Source: Bigelowiella natans CCMP2755
Lineage: Eukaryota; Cercozoa; Chlorarachniophyceae
Length of the DNA: 64,000 bases
NCBI GenBank assembly: GCA_000320545.1
Contig: ADNK01000260.1
Span: 36,001 to 100,000 of the forward strand
Direction of reading: 5' to 3'
Under the pieces are notes generated by a model. That model ran no database searches and was not told the origin of the DNA. It saw nothing but the letters and a program-made list of their open reading frames with translations. Every line of letters starts with the position of its first letter. Within the stretch, counting starts at the first letter, position 1. The position numbers and the translations under genes were made by a program. This document shows, one piece after another, positions 27,838 to 39,694 of this stretch.

Positions 27838-30038
27838 TTATGTAAAACCTTCAAAGCCTTGCACTCCCATATCATACGGCATAGAGACATCAACGCCTTG
27901 AAATACATATTTAGTGGCAAACTCCGAAAACCTTCTTGCGTATGTCAGCGTGTCCTCGCAACTCACGTCTTTTTGACCTAAAACCTGCTTCTTCATAAAT
28001 CGTTCGCTTCTTTTTTGGATGTTGAACAGCTGTAGGGTATCGATAATGCTCACCCAGAAGTACGAATGAGGAAGGCCTTCCGGAGAATGCACACCCACCA
28101 GCAAGGAATAGTCACAGATGTTCAACTTCTGCAACATGTCCACATCTCTTTTCAGGGCTACTTCAACTTTAGAATACATCTGCATTGGCAATCGAATCCT
28201 CAGGTTAGACTTTTTCCAATTAATATCCTTCAAAACTGGATTATTATCGCCATTATCACTCTGTCTCGAATAATTTTTATCGATCTTTTCCTTCCCTTCA
28301 AGAACATATCGCCCTTGTGTACTGCCCTTCAAATCAAATATCCTCGTTGGACGTATCCCTTGCCTCTCTGAGAGAGCGTTTTCCATACATACTAAATAGA
28401 TCTTTCGTTTATCCCCGGAAATCTCGATTGAATATAACCCAAAATATCTAGCTAGGAAGCTCCTCAAGCCGACGTCACCGAGTCGAATATTTGGGTAATT
28501 AACAGCGGATGATGCTGCCGATCTTATCCTCGTTGCATCTCTTCTTGCTGCAAATAAATGGGAATAATATGTGGGAAGGATGGATCGGAGGACCTCTGCC
28601 TCTTTCCTAGGTAACGTTTTCAGCACAAATCTCCCATCTGTTGACTTGTAGAATAACTGACCGCTTTTTCCTGGTTGAAAGAGGCATGTCAGTTGATGTG
28701 ATGTGCTTGTGATGAAATTCTCAATTTGGAAATATACCAGCTCCCAGCTTACCGCCTTTGAGCTTTAACAACGAATTTTGGTAGGCCGTATCGGTAATAT
28801 TAAGCATATGACGAAGGCAACGGAAAGCGATTGGAGCATATGTTGTGAAACTATATTTCACATTTATGCAATAGCTATCGTGAGAAAGGGCTTCAGAAAA
28901 ATGTAAGGCGTCCAGAACGGCTGCTGAACCTAAATTGATAATATGTTAACATCTTAGGTTTATTTGAAGCAATATTGAGACGACGACGATGACGACGACG
29001 ACCTGGCTTTGTTGGATCATCTAGTCGTTGACTCATATTGTGCAGCATGAAAGAACACCGCAAAGCCGCACCAAATACTTGATGCACACATTCAACAGCT
29101 TTGATAATCTTTCTCGATCGCTTGGAGTTTGTAAATCCAAGCTTACTTTCCTTATCAGTCTTCACCGCCTTTGGAGTCTTACTTTGTCCCTTATCAAACC
29201 ATGAGTGCACCTAAAGCATCGTCGCCATCATCATCATTACAAAGGTATCTGAGCACATCGGTGGTTCGTTCGTGACCTCCCAACTCAGATCATGAACTGT
29301 ACGCTCCAAAGTACGAATCATATTTGACTTTCCAGTAGGAGGACTACTGTAAGATTTGGTCGCAACAGCCTTCGGAATAGGGCGAGCGATTACTCCTCCC
29401 CCAGTCCGTCCTCCATCTTCAGTTCTCACCGAATAAGCGGTGACCACTGGGTACTTTGCCTTTATAGATAGCGATGGTGGCGAATCTATGGAGAAAGTTA
29501 ATAATATTCAGATCGTTTTCATTGAAGAATCAGATCTATGATAAAGAGATATCAATCAAATTCGCGTACATGCAGCACCTGACAATATTGAGTTAATGCG
29601 ATCCAGAGATTGTTTATGAAGGAACGCTCGCTAATTAAAACACAGCTGACTTACGTTTGCACCAATTTTTGATGCAAGATACATCCTAACCTCATTAGCT
29701 AAGACATGTAAGTCTTTCTGTGGAAGCTGTCGAAGAATTTCGAGGGCCTTTTCATGCCTAAGAATCATTTTTCGACAAAATAATTACATTTATCTTTCTT
29801 GGCCCGTAACACTCCACCTTTGACGCGCAGCACTATATTCTCCCGCTTCTTCCAAACTGTCCGCTGCTTCTTCAAACCGAAAACTTGCTGCAATAGCTCT
29901 TACACATCCTGGGCTGGGTGGAGAATTGCGGAAGGTCGGTGGCAATACCATGCCCTGGACAATTTTTCTCTCGACGCATTGAGAAGCTGGGAGGGCTACA
30001 ACAACTGGTTCAGCGACGAGAGGTTTGTGAGAAGCCAT
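27838..30038 (-). CDS. Phosphatidylinositol-4-phosphate 5-kinase
   Basis: The C-terminal kinase domain shows GKSGQLFYKSTDGRFVLKTL (nucleotide-binding loop and lysine), YPNIRLGDVGLRSFLARYFGLYS, RIFDLKGSTQGR (the DLKGS motif), LNICDYSLLVGVH (usually MDYSLL), SIIDTLQLFN and the C-terminal block DTLTYARRFSEFATKYVF. YAPIAFRCLRHMLNI, just upstream, matches the start of PIPK domains. These enzymes make PI(4,5)P2 at membranes and control actin and traffic. The N-terminal region is unlike animal enzymes. It starts MASHKPLVAEPVVVALPAS at 30038 and includes helical blocks SLEEAGEYSAARQRW and KALEILRQLPQKDLHVLANE, possibly an MIT/TPR-like interaction segment. Several introns are short GT-AG; exon limits in the N-terminal half are approximate. 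Confidence 0.88.
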
Positions 30039-30676
30039 TTTTTCTGTGACTGTGTGGAAAATATGTGCAATGAGTTGCTGAACTGCTAATTATATATTTG
30101 CCCGAGCACCTGGTTCTACTTCTACACGGAGTGCCTTCCTCGAATTTCCCACCTCGTTTGGTGGTGAGACCTCTTCTATCGTTACTCTTCTTGCCTCCAT
30201 GGTTCGTCCTCTTCCCCTCTTCTCCCCGTCGCCCTCCAGGCCCTCCTTCTCTTTGTAGTAGGTGGTTATTTCGTTTCGTTCGTTCGTGTGTCCGTTTTCA
30301 GATATTTAGACCACAATACTACGTAAAAACATCTAAATATAAATATCATCATCAACACACGTCGTACATCAATTTCGGAGGTTTTAGGTTCCGAAATCAC
30401 GTCGGTGTATTTAGGGCATATTATTACTTTCACAGATGATCTTTCCGACTTTCCGACGATCAGTTGGTAGTGACGGGTGGTAGTGGCAGTAGCAGTTAGT
30501 GGCGGCAGTACTCCATGAACTCATCATTCATCAATAAATAGCAGCAGCACTAAGTTCACTGCTCATTGTAGATGTACTGCAACATGTTATTGTCGTTGTT
30601 GTTGTTGCTATTGTTGTTGTTACAGTTGTTATTTTACAAACTAGTCATTAACTATCTCTCATCGGGTAAGTCCTAG
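30039..30676. promoter_or_regulatory. Divergent intergenic region
   Basis: This lies between the 5' ends of the PIP kinase (-) and Zn2Cys6 (+) genes. It has a C/T-rich stretch near 30180-30250 and a TTG-rich run near 30594-30632. Some of the latter could be 5' coding sequence of the Zn2Cys6 gene. No CTAG/CATG island. Confidence 0.35.
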
Positions 30677-33600
30677 ATGTCAAAACTGAGGGGATTTAAC
30701 GGTCGAAGGCCCTTATCAGTGTTGTCTCACGGGACAATTTGCTACGTTCCATCATCCACTTCAAAGGTTCTGGACCATCGCCACCCCCTCATTGCACAGG
30801 CACTACTGCTACATCGCCACTCAGTCCACCCAGGCTTACTAATCAGCCTAAATCAAACTTCCCCGAGCAACTAAAGGATGAATGTAGTAACTTTTTAAAA
30901 TGCGTTTTATTCTTTGATATGAGGGAAAATGTAACAAAATGTGAAAAGGGTACTGGTGGACGAACTACTCATCTTAAAAGGGAGAGGTCCGAAAGCACTG
31001 AAGAAATTCTCGACGTCATAAACTACTTCGTGGTATATTTCCAAATCGAATATTTTATCACATGCACTTCACATCAATCAACTGACAACTGACATGACTC
31101 TTTAAACAAATGTTTAGCCACCGACACCACCACCTTTGGCGAGGAAGAACTCAAATGGGGCCCCAGCAAATCATGTTGTGTACTTCCAGGTGAATAATGG
31201 AGATTCTTCCTCGGACTTATCAATTAAATCCATTTCCTCTTTGTGTAGACTGGACATCTTGGTCCAGACATTGAATATCGAGTAAAAACTGCTTGCGTAA
31301 ACTGCAAAAACTCAAAAACTCGTTGCGACAACCAACGCCCATGTAAGCGTTGTGTAAGAACGGGTAGAGCAAACTCATGCACCGATAGGTACACAGAATG
31401 TTCTTGATTCGCGTTCTCATACTAAATATGGAACATGTCTAGTGTTCACAAAAAGAGAGGCCGAGGCCTTGTCACTCGCAAATGGAAATGGTCTTCAACA
31501 CCACAATTTAACAATATCTCTGGTGATCTTTTAAACGGCAACCGTAATTCTCTTCGGCACAATAAGACTCCACTACAAGCAGCTTCTTTGAATGCTGATT
31601 CATCTTATTGTGAGATGACACTTTCAACTCCTGGGCAAAAACGGGGGAAAACTTCTCGTTCAAATACGAGCTCAATTGTAAAGAAGGAATTTAAGGGCCA
31701 GTTTCAACAAAAACATTGCAATTCCTCACCAAGCACGAAAAAGGAATTTCCCATTCTCGATGCATTGAAAATATCTGGACGGGACACTAGTACCTTAAAC
31801 TTTTCTTCTGATCCTTATGACCATAACCAGCTTCTCTCTCATCTGAATCCAGATCCACAACTAGCAACATACTCTTCGAACCCTTCAAATACGTCTGAAG
31901 TATCGTTGCCCACTCTGGACAAACGCTCTAACCGCTCTAATCACTTACCATACAATTCCTCACATATATTTGATGCTGGAAATGGGAATCTTTCAGACCT
32001 TAATCAACTTGGGGATAATAACCAGAATGGGGAAGCACCTCTTGATCACTCATCGTCTTCATACAGACCTAACAAATGTCCCACGGGGAAAATCAATGCA
32101 ACAATCTTTTCATCCGATAAACCACAAACGAATTATGATGACCAAATGAATATTCTCCAACAAAGTGTCAAAAAGGGGCAAAATGCGGCATTTCTTCAAT
32201 TATCCCCTTTCATGAGTGGAGATAGGGGCATAGATTGTCAACAAGAAAATTTTAGTGATGTTCATACCTTGAGCGCACTGGAGGCGACAGCACGCGATCC
32301 ACAACGGTTTATTACCGAAAATGCGACATACTCGCTTCAAACTCTTCTCGATTCAGTTGGAAATGAGGATAATCCTCTCGGGCTACCACCTGACTTTGAC
32401 ACGAGATATCAGATCCCTTTGGGGAGCCTAAGAACTTCAAGTCAAAGAGTATCATCTCCTATTAATAGCGTTCCTGGAAAAGCAAATGTATCGGATTCTG
32501 TTCGAGGCAATAATTGTGATGACCGAGATGTTAACTTCAGAAGGAAATCAACTAGGATTACATCTCCAGCATTAACACAGTCGATGGCTTTGGAAAGGAA
32601 AAGGTTCCATAGTATAGATTTTATTGCAAATTAAACCTGCTACGTCCATTTTCGTGATTTCTGTGCTTTGATTTTACTATGTAGGGTTAAAGTGGAAAAT
32701 TCAGGGGGAAATGAAGTCAGACTTGAAAATGGAAAGAGCTGGTCCCGCCTTAAGAAAGTTGCAAAGAAGGTGATTCATTTATTTTTATTGAATTAGAAGA
32801 TGCTAGCTGGTATATCAGAAATTACAAAGAGGCAAATTTATGACTAAAGTACAACTTTATGAACTGACGGTAGCCTTTCTCAGCCCACATTCGTAGAGAC
32901 TGTGCTTACTGTGTGCAATGAAGAGTTAGAGAATTGGAATGGAAGGATAGGAGAGTCTATGCGGAATAAAGGTAATGTCATACACACATACTATTATATA
33001 CATGTATGTATACAAATATACAAAAGTATAAACACTATCCAATGCAACTCTTCAGTACTAAACATTTTTTCCATAAATAATCAACTCACATATTTTATGG
33101 GAACACATCGAAGACCCTATGCCCCCATGCCTTGGAAGTACAAACGATGATTCAGACTCTAATAAGAGGGATGAAACTGGTATTTATGTAGAATTATTGA
33201 ATAATAAGTGTGCCTGATGCCTGATACTGTCTCAGAGTCTCACAATTTCGTAAATAATTGGCTATGTTTGAGAATTTCCGTTGATAGGTCGACGAACCGT
33301 TCTATTTCCCGCCAGAGCTTCGTTAAAGTGTTATCAATTTGTCGCTCGTTGTATGTTGCATGGGATGCGCCAAGTTATTCACCCAGAGGTTAAGGAAGAT
33401 AACGTTTCAGCTACCAGTACGCCATCATCCTCGACCACTGCAGCGTGTACCCGAATTGGAGAAGAACTAGAGCCGGAATTATCAAACTTACCGCAGAATT
33501 CAGACTCCCGTGGGGGTAGAACCAAGAATGGCGAACCGGATCCAAAAGAGGTGTTTTACGGATCATTGCCAATAGGTGATCAGCGAAGCAAGGAACTATT

Positions 33601-34339
33601 CATGAACGACCTGAACTAAGAACTAGCTACATATATAGGCGTTGCTATTTTTACACTTTATCCGGTGCCCCGTGATCCAAGCTATCGGCCATGGATTAAT
33701 CAACGTCTTGCGGTACAACGTTGGATCTCCTTTTCGCCGCCTTCTTCTACAATTCTAAATCATAAATACTAGGATATGCTCGGATATGTAAGATCTGTGG
33801 TCCCTCGATTGCTGAGTAGCCTAGCTGGCGTGTCTCTTGTGTAAATGAATATTTTTATCCACGTGTCTCTAAAAGTCATCTTAGCTTTACATCGCATAGG
33901 TACCATCAATCAAATTTACGGAAATCAATCCGTCTTTTTGTTGAAGCATTAAGGCATCGAAGAGAAAATTATAGAGCTAGAACGATGTAATATATTTCAT
34001 TTCCAATCCATTCTTTGCGGTGGCTTTACGAAGAATTTATGAATTTTCACTTAGATGGATCCATGCAGATGGACGTCACTTGGACATGTTAGAAAGCGTA
34101 CTCATCAAGTATGTCCAAAATAAGAAAATAAGTACAGTTTCGGTCTCTAAATAATATAAGTTTGATATTACGTGTCCGGGTGTTTTTGTAGGTACAAACC
34201 GAATGGTATTCCGCTCAACGTCACATTTTTCATGCAAAATATATCCGGAATTAAAGTCGAAGAGTATGAAGATACAGAGTATGCCGCATGGTCTCCCCTA
34301 ACAGCTACGCCATCATTGTGTTTTTCAAGATCAACTTGA
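30677..34339 (+). CDS. Zn2Cys6 binuclear-cluster regulator with PAS domain
   Basis: One exon encodes TACVNCKNSKTRCDNQRPCK followed by RCVRTGRANSC. Its spacing C-x2-C-x6-C-x5-C-x2-C-x8-C is that of the fungal-type Zn2Cys6 DNA-binding cluster. It is followed, across an intron, by a basic SVHKKRGRGL. A long Ser/Asn-rich region (31435-32610) follows. Later exons join to give a PAS fold: PIGVAIFTLYPVPRDPSYRP, INQRLADMLGY, SIRLFVEALRHRRENYRART, IWIHADGRHLDMLESV, KYKPNGIPLNVTFFMQNIS. The chain ends at TGA 34337-34339. Reaching the PAS exons requires splicing out the stop at 33617-33619 with the donor after LPIG. The same order (zinc cluster, then PAS) occurs in fungal gluconeogenesis regulators. The 5' end is unclear; coding is firm from about 30739. 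Function: probable transcription factor. Confidence 0.75.
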
Positions 34340-35930
34340 AGGAGAAACAAATAGGAAGCGTAATCCTCCTGGTAATTTGAAAAAATGCTTGCATTTGTAA
34401 TTGCAAAGGCGGAGAAAAGGAAAACTAATTTCTTGAATGCTGACAATGAATGAGCAAATGCAATTTGTGCTCTTTTTTGGTCTGCCTAGACACGATGCAC
34501 GTCTCCTAGCATGCACTCATCAACAGTGCAATGATTTCATCACACAGCACATGCCTGACATGTGTGCGATCGATCCCGCCCACCCATGTGTGAAAGTGCA
34601 AAGTGTTGCGACGCGCGACAGATTTGGGGTTGGCATTGATCGAAAACAGAAGGAAATGACAAGACCAGTTGAAATGCCATGCAGATGTGAAAACGCACAC
34701 ACACACTTAGCTAGGAGTGCAGCACTGTGGCATGCACAAGTGCAGTCTCTAATTCGCTGCGCATGCTAGCTGCAGGGATCGACTTGCAAGTCCACATGCG
34801 TGTGCGCGAAAACACATGTGCATGTCAGTTATTCATGTGTGCAAAAAGGTGGGTGTGCACTTTTCACATCCACACATGCACCAAATGAGTTCACATGCAG
34901 CTTGCCTGCACGAACGTGCTAGCGTATCAGCCATTGATATGTGCATCGTGGTCAACAGCGCTACAGAGCGATGTGCGCAAACAAATGATCAAAATTGAAA
35001 TCCCGAAGCGATGAGAGTGGCATGTTGGCATGCCATTGCACTCATGTCGTGCGTCATTTGCATCCACGGCACCTCGCACACACGTGTTGTTATTCCATGA
35101 ATCCCGCAATTGCCACGTCTAGACGTTGTTTGGACACGCTGCGACGTTTCTTCGCAAAATCCAGAAAATGAAGGTCAGAACGAATCATCAGAGCAGACGC
35201 GAGACTCATCAAAACTGTCAACATGAAACCATGTTGACATGTCAGTTTATAAGTTGATGAACATTTTGCTCAGTTTGTTCAAATTGACCGTTCGTTCTCA
35301 ATTGATTGTCCAAAAATCATTTTAAGCTCACAATGCTAGAATGCAATCATCAAGTTGCAACATTTGCCATCCAAAACTAATGCTCAGCAATTTTGATGCA
35401 ACAGATTGCACTGCATGTGTGCACATCTACATGGGCTGATGTGCATCTACGCACGCAGACAGCGCTGCGAGATGTCAGTGCTAGCCTCGTCTGTGCCATC
35501 AAAATGTGAGCATTTCTTCAACATTGCGCACATTTCTCATGTTCATTCTACAGAAGCATGGGGACCAAGTAACATTGATCTGAATTTGATTGAATCCAAA
35601 AATCAAATGGAAATGTCATTTCACAATTTCAGCAGAAAAGGGGGTTTGACTCTCCGGGTCAAGTCGATGACAACGACTAAATATGCGCCAACGAATAAAT
35701 GCTCTTTTGGTGTAGGCAGTGAACGTGTAAAAGGACACCTAAACAGATTTTTCCTTTTCAGATTTCCCCTTTTGGTCATGTAGGCCGACACAGCTGTTCT
35801 GGACTCCTTTCCTGCAGTGTTGCGAACATGTCCATAGGTGATGCATGTTCACAACATCATTTGCATGTGTGTGTGCGTGTGCACGTGGTTAAATGAACAA
35901 ATGTGTATTTCATCTTAATGAGAACTACAT
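34340..35930. other. 3'-3' intergenic island
   Basis: This is the gap between the convergent Zn2Cys6 gene and the SH3-like repeat gene. It is rich in CATG, TGCAC/GTGCA and CTAGC words (GCATGCTAGCTGCAGG near 34761, GCGATCGATC near 34567). A perfect hairpin TGTCAACATG / CATGTTGACA lies at 35216-35239. Open frames here have no coding character. Confidence 0.55.
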
Positions 35931-38900
35931 TCACCAGAAATTGTATCTTCGATTTCTTTGGGAAGAAAACAATTCGTCAAAAAACACATCATGACTCGAT
36001 ATGTACGACCTGTATGTTTCAAGATGTTTGGTCAGATTTTCGCAAATCTTGACAGCATCATAGAGGTTTTTGGACACGACCTATGGTGAAGGACAAGTGA
36101 GCACCAATTACCATGCATCAGTCGCCGAAACAGAACAACAAAGCATCGTCTATCAAATTTGAATAGGATGAAATATTTTCACTTACTCTCAGGACTATTT
36201 CTTCTTTCTGTTTCTGCCCGGTTTTGAGCATAATGCAGACCTGCCCACACAAAATATAATGTGTGAGACTGAAACCTTGCAAATTTAGCAGCTATGCATT
36301 CTTGATACCTTTCCTCCTTTCTTCCATTGAAATTCACAAACAACGGTCATCGGAATTATCAGCATACCCGTCTTCTTGTCCTCTAAGTGCAACCAATATA
36401 ACTAAATAACTTCTCTCCAGGAAAAAGGCGAAATTTCGGCGAATCGATAGATAGGATGATGCTACAAATTTTGATTTATCATTTCTACTTGTATTTCCCG
36501 TCTCTCTGAGATTTTTCTCCAGTTGTATAAGTTTGCCTTCATCCTCCAATATCTCTACCAGAAACCAACGATATCAATTAAGAATGGATCAAACGTCGAA
36601 CCAAAAACCAAATTAAAGATTGCATAAAATAAAACAAAAAACGTGTGAATAATATCATCTTGACATCAACTTGGTTGCTGTTGGTAAACATCTTGTTTTA
36701 TATGATTTAAACAAAGAGAAAATGAAGCATATACGTACCCTTTGTATTGCAAAGATACAACGCATACTTCCACATACGAATGTAAATCGTTCTCCAAATT
36801 CCGAGGATCCCTCTTTTTTTGATGGCACATTTGACCTCAGGTAGTGTGAAGTACCTGGGATATGTGTAGATTTGAGTGCAGAAATAATCTTTAGGTAGCC
36901 AAACTTGACATATTCAAGCTATTTCGTGAAATTTAACTTTTAATCTATGATGCAGACGGTTCCTCACGGTAGAAAAAGTATATTAGAACACAAATCGATA
37001 TTCCGAGAAATAATCACCCCGGAAAATCAAAATCAAATACAGAGAAAGTTGTTTGACAAGTAATCATGTGCATGCCCTCGTGGCCTTCTTCTGGTAAAAG
37101 AATATGAAAAGATAAAATTTTGGAAACATTTCCCCATTAGTCTAACAACGATTGTGAGTTGTTGTGCTCACTCGGGTATGGAGCTAACTCTCTTCCGATG
37201 CCCTGATTTCATAATTTGACATAAGAAAAAATAGGCCGTCGTTTAGTCACTGAATCTGATTTCGTCTTATATTGCACATATTCTTTACGTTCATCTTTGA
37301 TTTGCAGCATGTCGCAGCCACCTACCCTCAAATGTGGTCTGATCCTCTTCCTTCACTACAAATTCAGTCCCCCTTTCTGTGCCTGTACGAGATGGATGAA
37401 GACACGGCGGAGTTTAGAGAATGTAGAGACAACGTAAATGCAGTGGAACAGAACGTAGTCTATTTTGTTGTCCTTGTTGCTCCCTCTTAAGTCTAATTCT
37501 TCCTCCCTTCCGTGCTTACACTAAAGACTAGTTCAACACATAGGATTTTCCAACAGAGCATACGTGAGAGAGTGAGAGCATCTTCTTCAGCATCTTTCGA
37601 ATGATCTTTAGCTTCATCCTCGCTGTTGCAGCCTAGATCGGAATCAGCCAAGTTGGTGCTCTGTGGCTTGCTCTGAGAATAAACAAATAATACTCAGAAC
37701 TGGTGCGGGTGGAGGAAGAAACAGAAGAAGAAGATGATGATAATGATGATGTCGCAGTTGTGGGTATTTATGACCTTCGCGCTTGTAGTTTTCTTTTCTG
37801 TGTTTGCCTGGATCCTGAAGTAGACGACGCAATGTATTCGTTGAATTCAATGTCCAAATGAGACAATCACATACAGATATCCACAATGAAAAGAAATGCT
37901 GAGAACTACAGATTGAGAAGAGGCTTGCCATCTTCTGTTTCAATTTGCGACCATCCTGAAAATAAAATGCCGACAAATGAAACATTGAGAACGATAGAAA
38001 TTATTGAAATATTGCCTTTTTCATGCTGCAGCCATTTGCCTTCAAGTTGAATTTGCGCGAGCTTCTCCTGCATTGCGCATTAAGACATTACTCCATCGTT
38101 ATTATGACTACAAATATTATTTTTTTTTACGTCATAGACTAGCAGTCCAATCTGCTGACTATCTTTGTCCGGTGACTTTCGTATTCTAAGGCCGTGGTGA
38201 GCGACTACAACCCATTGGCTGCAGGATACAACAAGTTCAGGCTTATGATCGACGCAATTTTCGCAACACGACGTACATTCCAAGGAGGACTGTTCCATCT
38301 TTCTTCCGCATTAATGACCACCCTAAATCAAGGATACACAGTTTCATTCCGCTAAGTGGATTTATCCTCCAAGAGAAAAAGAACCAAGGAGTTCACGCAA
38401 CCACCTCGTTTGTGCTGAAGCCAATCGCCAGCTGTTTTTAATCCCAAAACCTCCTCCTATTGGCGCAAGCCAGCAAGCAGAATTTTTTGAATTTTTAGAT
38501 GGTGGTATTTGCTATTCGATACGCATTACCGCAATGTTTAACACTCCGACATCTTTCGCTTCTGCAGACGGACTCAAACGGATGTATACACCGCCCTTCG
38601 AAACGACAATCCATTTACTGATTCCAAGTACAAAATGAGGTTGGTATTACAGTTGATTTTCGCAGCGTATAGCTACAAAGTGGGGTCAAATTCACCCTAG
38701 GGCTTGCCCAGACTCCACGCACTTGGATAAGAGGATTGAGCCATCATCTTTTCGAATCTGTGACCAACCTAATGTTACTCTGGCTCAGCTCATTGAATGT
38801 AAGCTAGTATCCTGTCTGCAATATTTGAGTAAAGAGTTTATATCCTACCTCGAATGTGCCGTATCCAATGCTGTTGTACCTCGTAGGCGTCAATTATATC

Positions 38901-39124
38901 CTGGAAAAATATGTTCTGAAATTCCAACAAGCTCGCGGTGATATAAATTTTTATACCCCAAGCTGGATTACGCCGAGTTCCTCCGAGGTTTTATCTGGAT
39001 TTTTCCGAATGAAGACTCCACTGGGAGTGATTACTTCCCACGACCTACAGAAAAGAGAAGCAAGGAAGTTTAAGACAGTAGGCGGCATCGCAGATAGTGA
39101 AGCCGACCCGATGCATTTTGCCAT
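35931..39124 (-). CDS. Protein with tandem SH3-like repeats, unknown family
   Basis: Many short exons rebuild at least three copies of a unit of about 65 residues. Each has a strand pair of the type SWEVITPSGVFIRKNPDKTS / KWIVVSKGGVYIRLSPSAEA / QWVVVAHHGLRIRKSPDKDS. Each is followed by a G-x-x-x-x-x-x-x-x-G-x-W-L-Q-H-type strand (GEVLGLKTAGDWLQHKR, GEKLAQIQLEGKWLQHEK). Each ends with a closing block GWSQIRKDDGSILL / GWSLMRKKDGTVLL / GWSQIETEDGKPLL. This resembles a bacterial-type SH3 (SH3b) barrel. An acidic linker (about 37560-37650) follows. The C-terminal region (KKRGILGIWRTIYI, then a helical end DAVKICENLTKHLETYRSYI) may be PH-like. The ATG at 39124 is the only one that opens the first repeat; the stop is TGA at 35931-35933. 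I cannot name the family. Confidence 0.6.
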
Positions 39125-39694
39125 CACGAAGTAGTGTCAAATCGTTCCTTCTTCAATTTGCAAATGCAACGTTGTAGGTATCCAGCAGTGTGAAGGTGCT
39201 AATGAAAATGCCAACACTTCAGTACACACGGGGGGGGGGTTGACCCTCCTAAATCGAGTATGCCTGTCCTTCAGTATTCGTTACTATTAGGAGTTACACC
39301 TACAATGTAGGAGAGTGGTGACACGGCAACAACTTTCGCAACAACTTCTAGATCGGCTGGCAACAACTTTCGCAACAACTGAGCCAACAAGACAATTTTC
39401 CATTCATGCTGGTTTCACCAGTCAGTTCTCGCTGTTTCCCAATGGCGATGTGTAGAAGAAAACTGTGGCATTCCACTTTGCTCTTGGATGTAGATCGGCT
39501 ACGGCAACAACTTTCGCAACAACTTTAGCAACAACTTTCGCAACAACTTTCGCAACAACATTCGCAACAACTTCTAATAGCCGCACACGACGAGCAGGTT
39601 ACGGCCCCCAGATCGTCCTCCATACGTGATTCATACAACAACAACAGCGGCAGGGGAAAGAACTCTCTCTCTGTTTAAGGATTTCAATAGCAGC
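39125..39694. repeat. Divergent gap containing a TTTCGCAACAAC tandem repeat
   Basis: This lies between the 5' ends of the SH3-like repeat gene (-) and the CDKAL1-like gene (+). Two clusters, about 39325-39385 and 39501-39575, are built from a 12-base unit TTTCGCAACAAC. The block TAGATCGGCT recurs beside both, so the larger segment was duplicated as well. No CTAG arrays. Confidence 0.7.

Noticed and set aside
34168..34446. Minus-strand frame of 92 codons
   Set aside because: The plus strand of the same region encodes the last PAS exons of the Zn2Cys6 gene, with matching splice phases.
34437..35783. Several plus-strand frames of 60-125 codons
   Set aside because: Lie in an island of palindromic words, with no motifs and no splice-consistent continuation.
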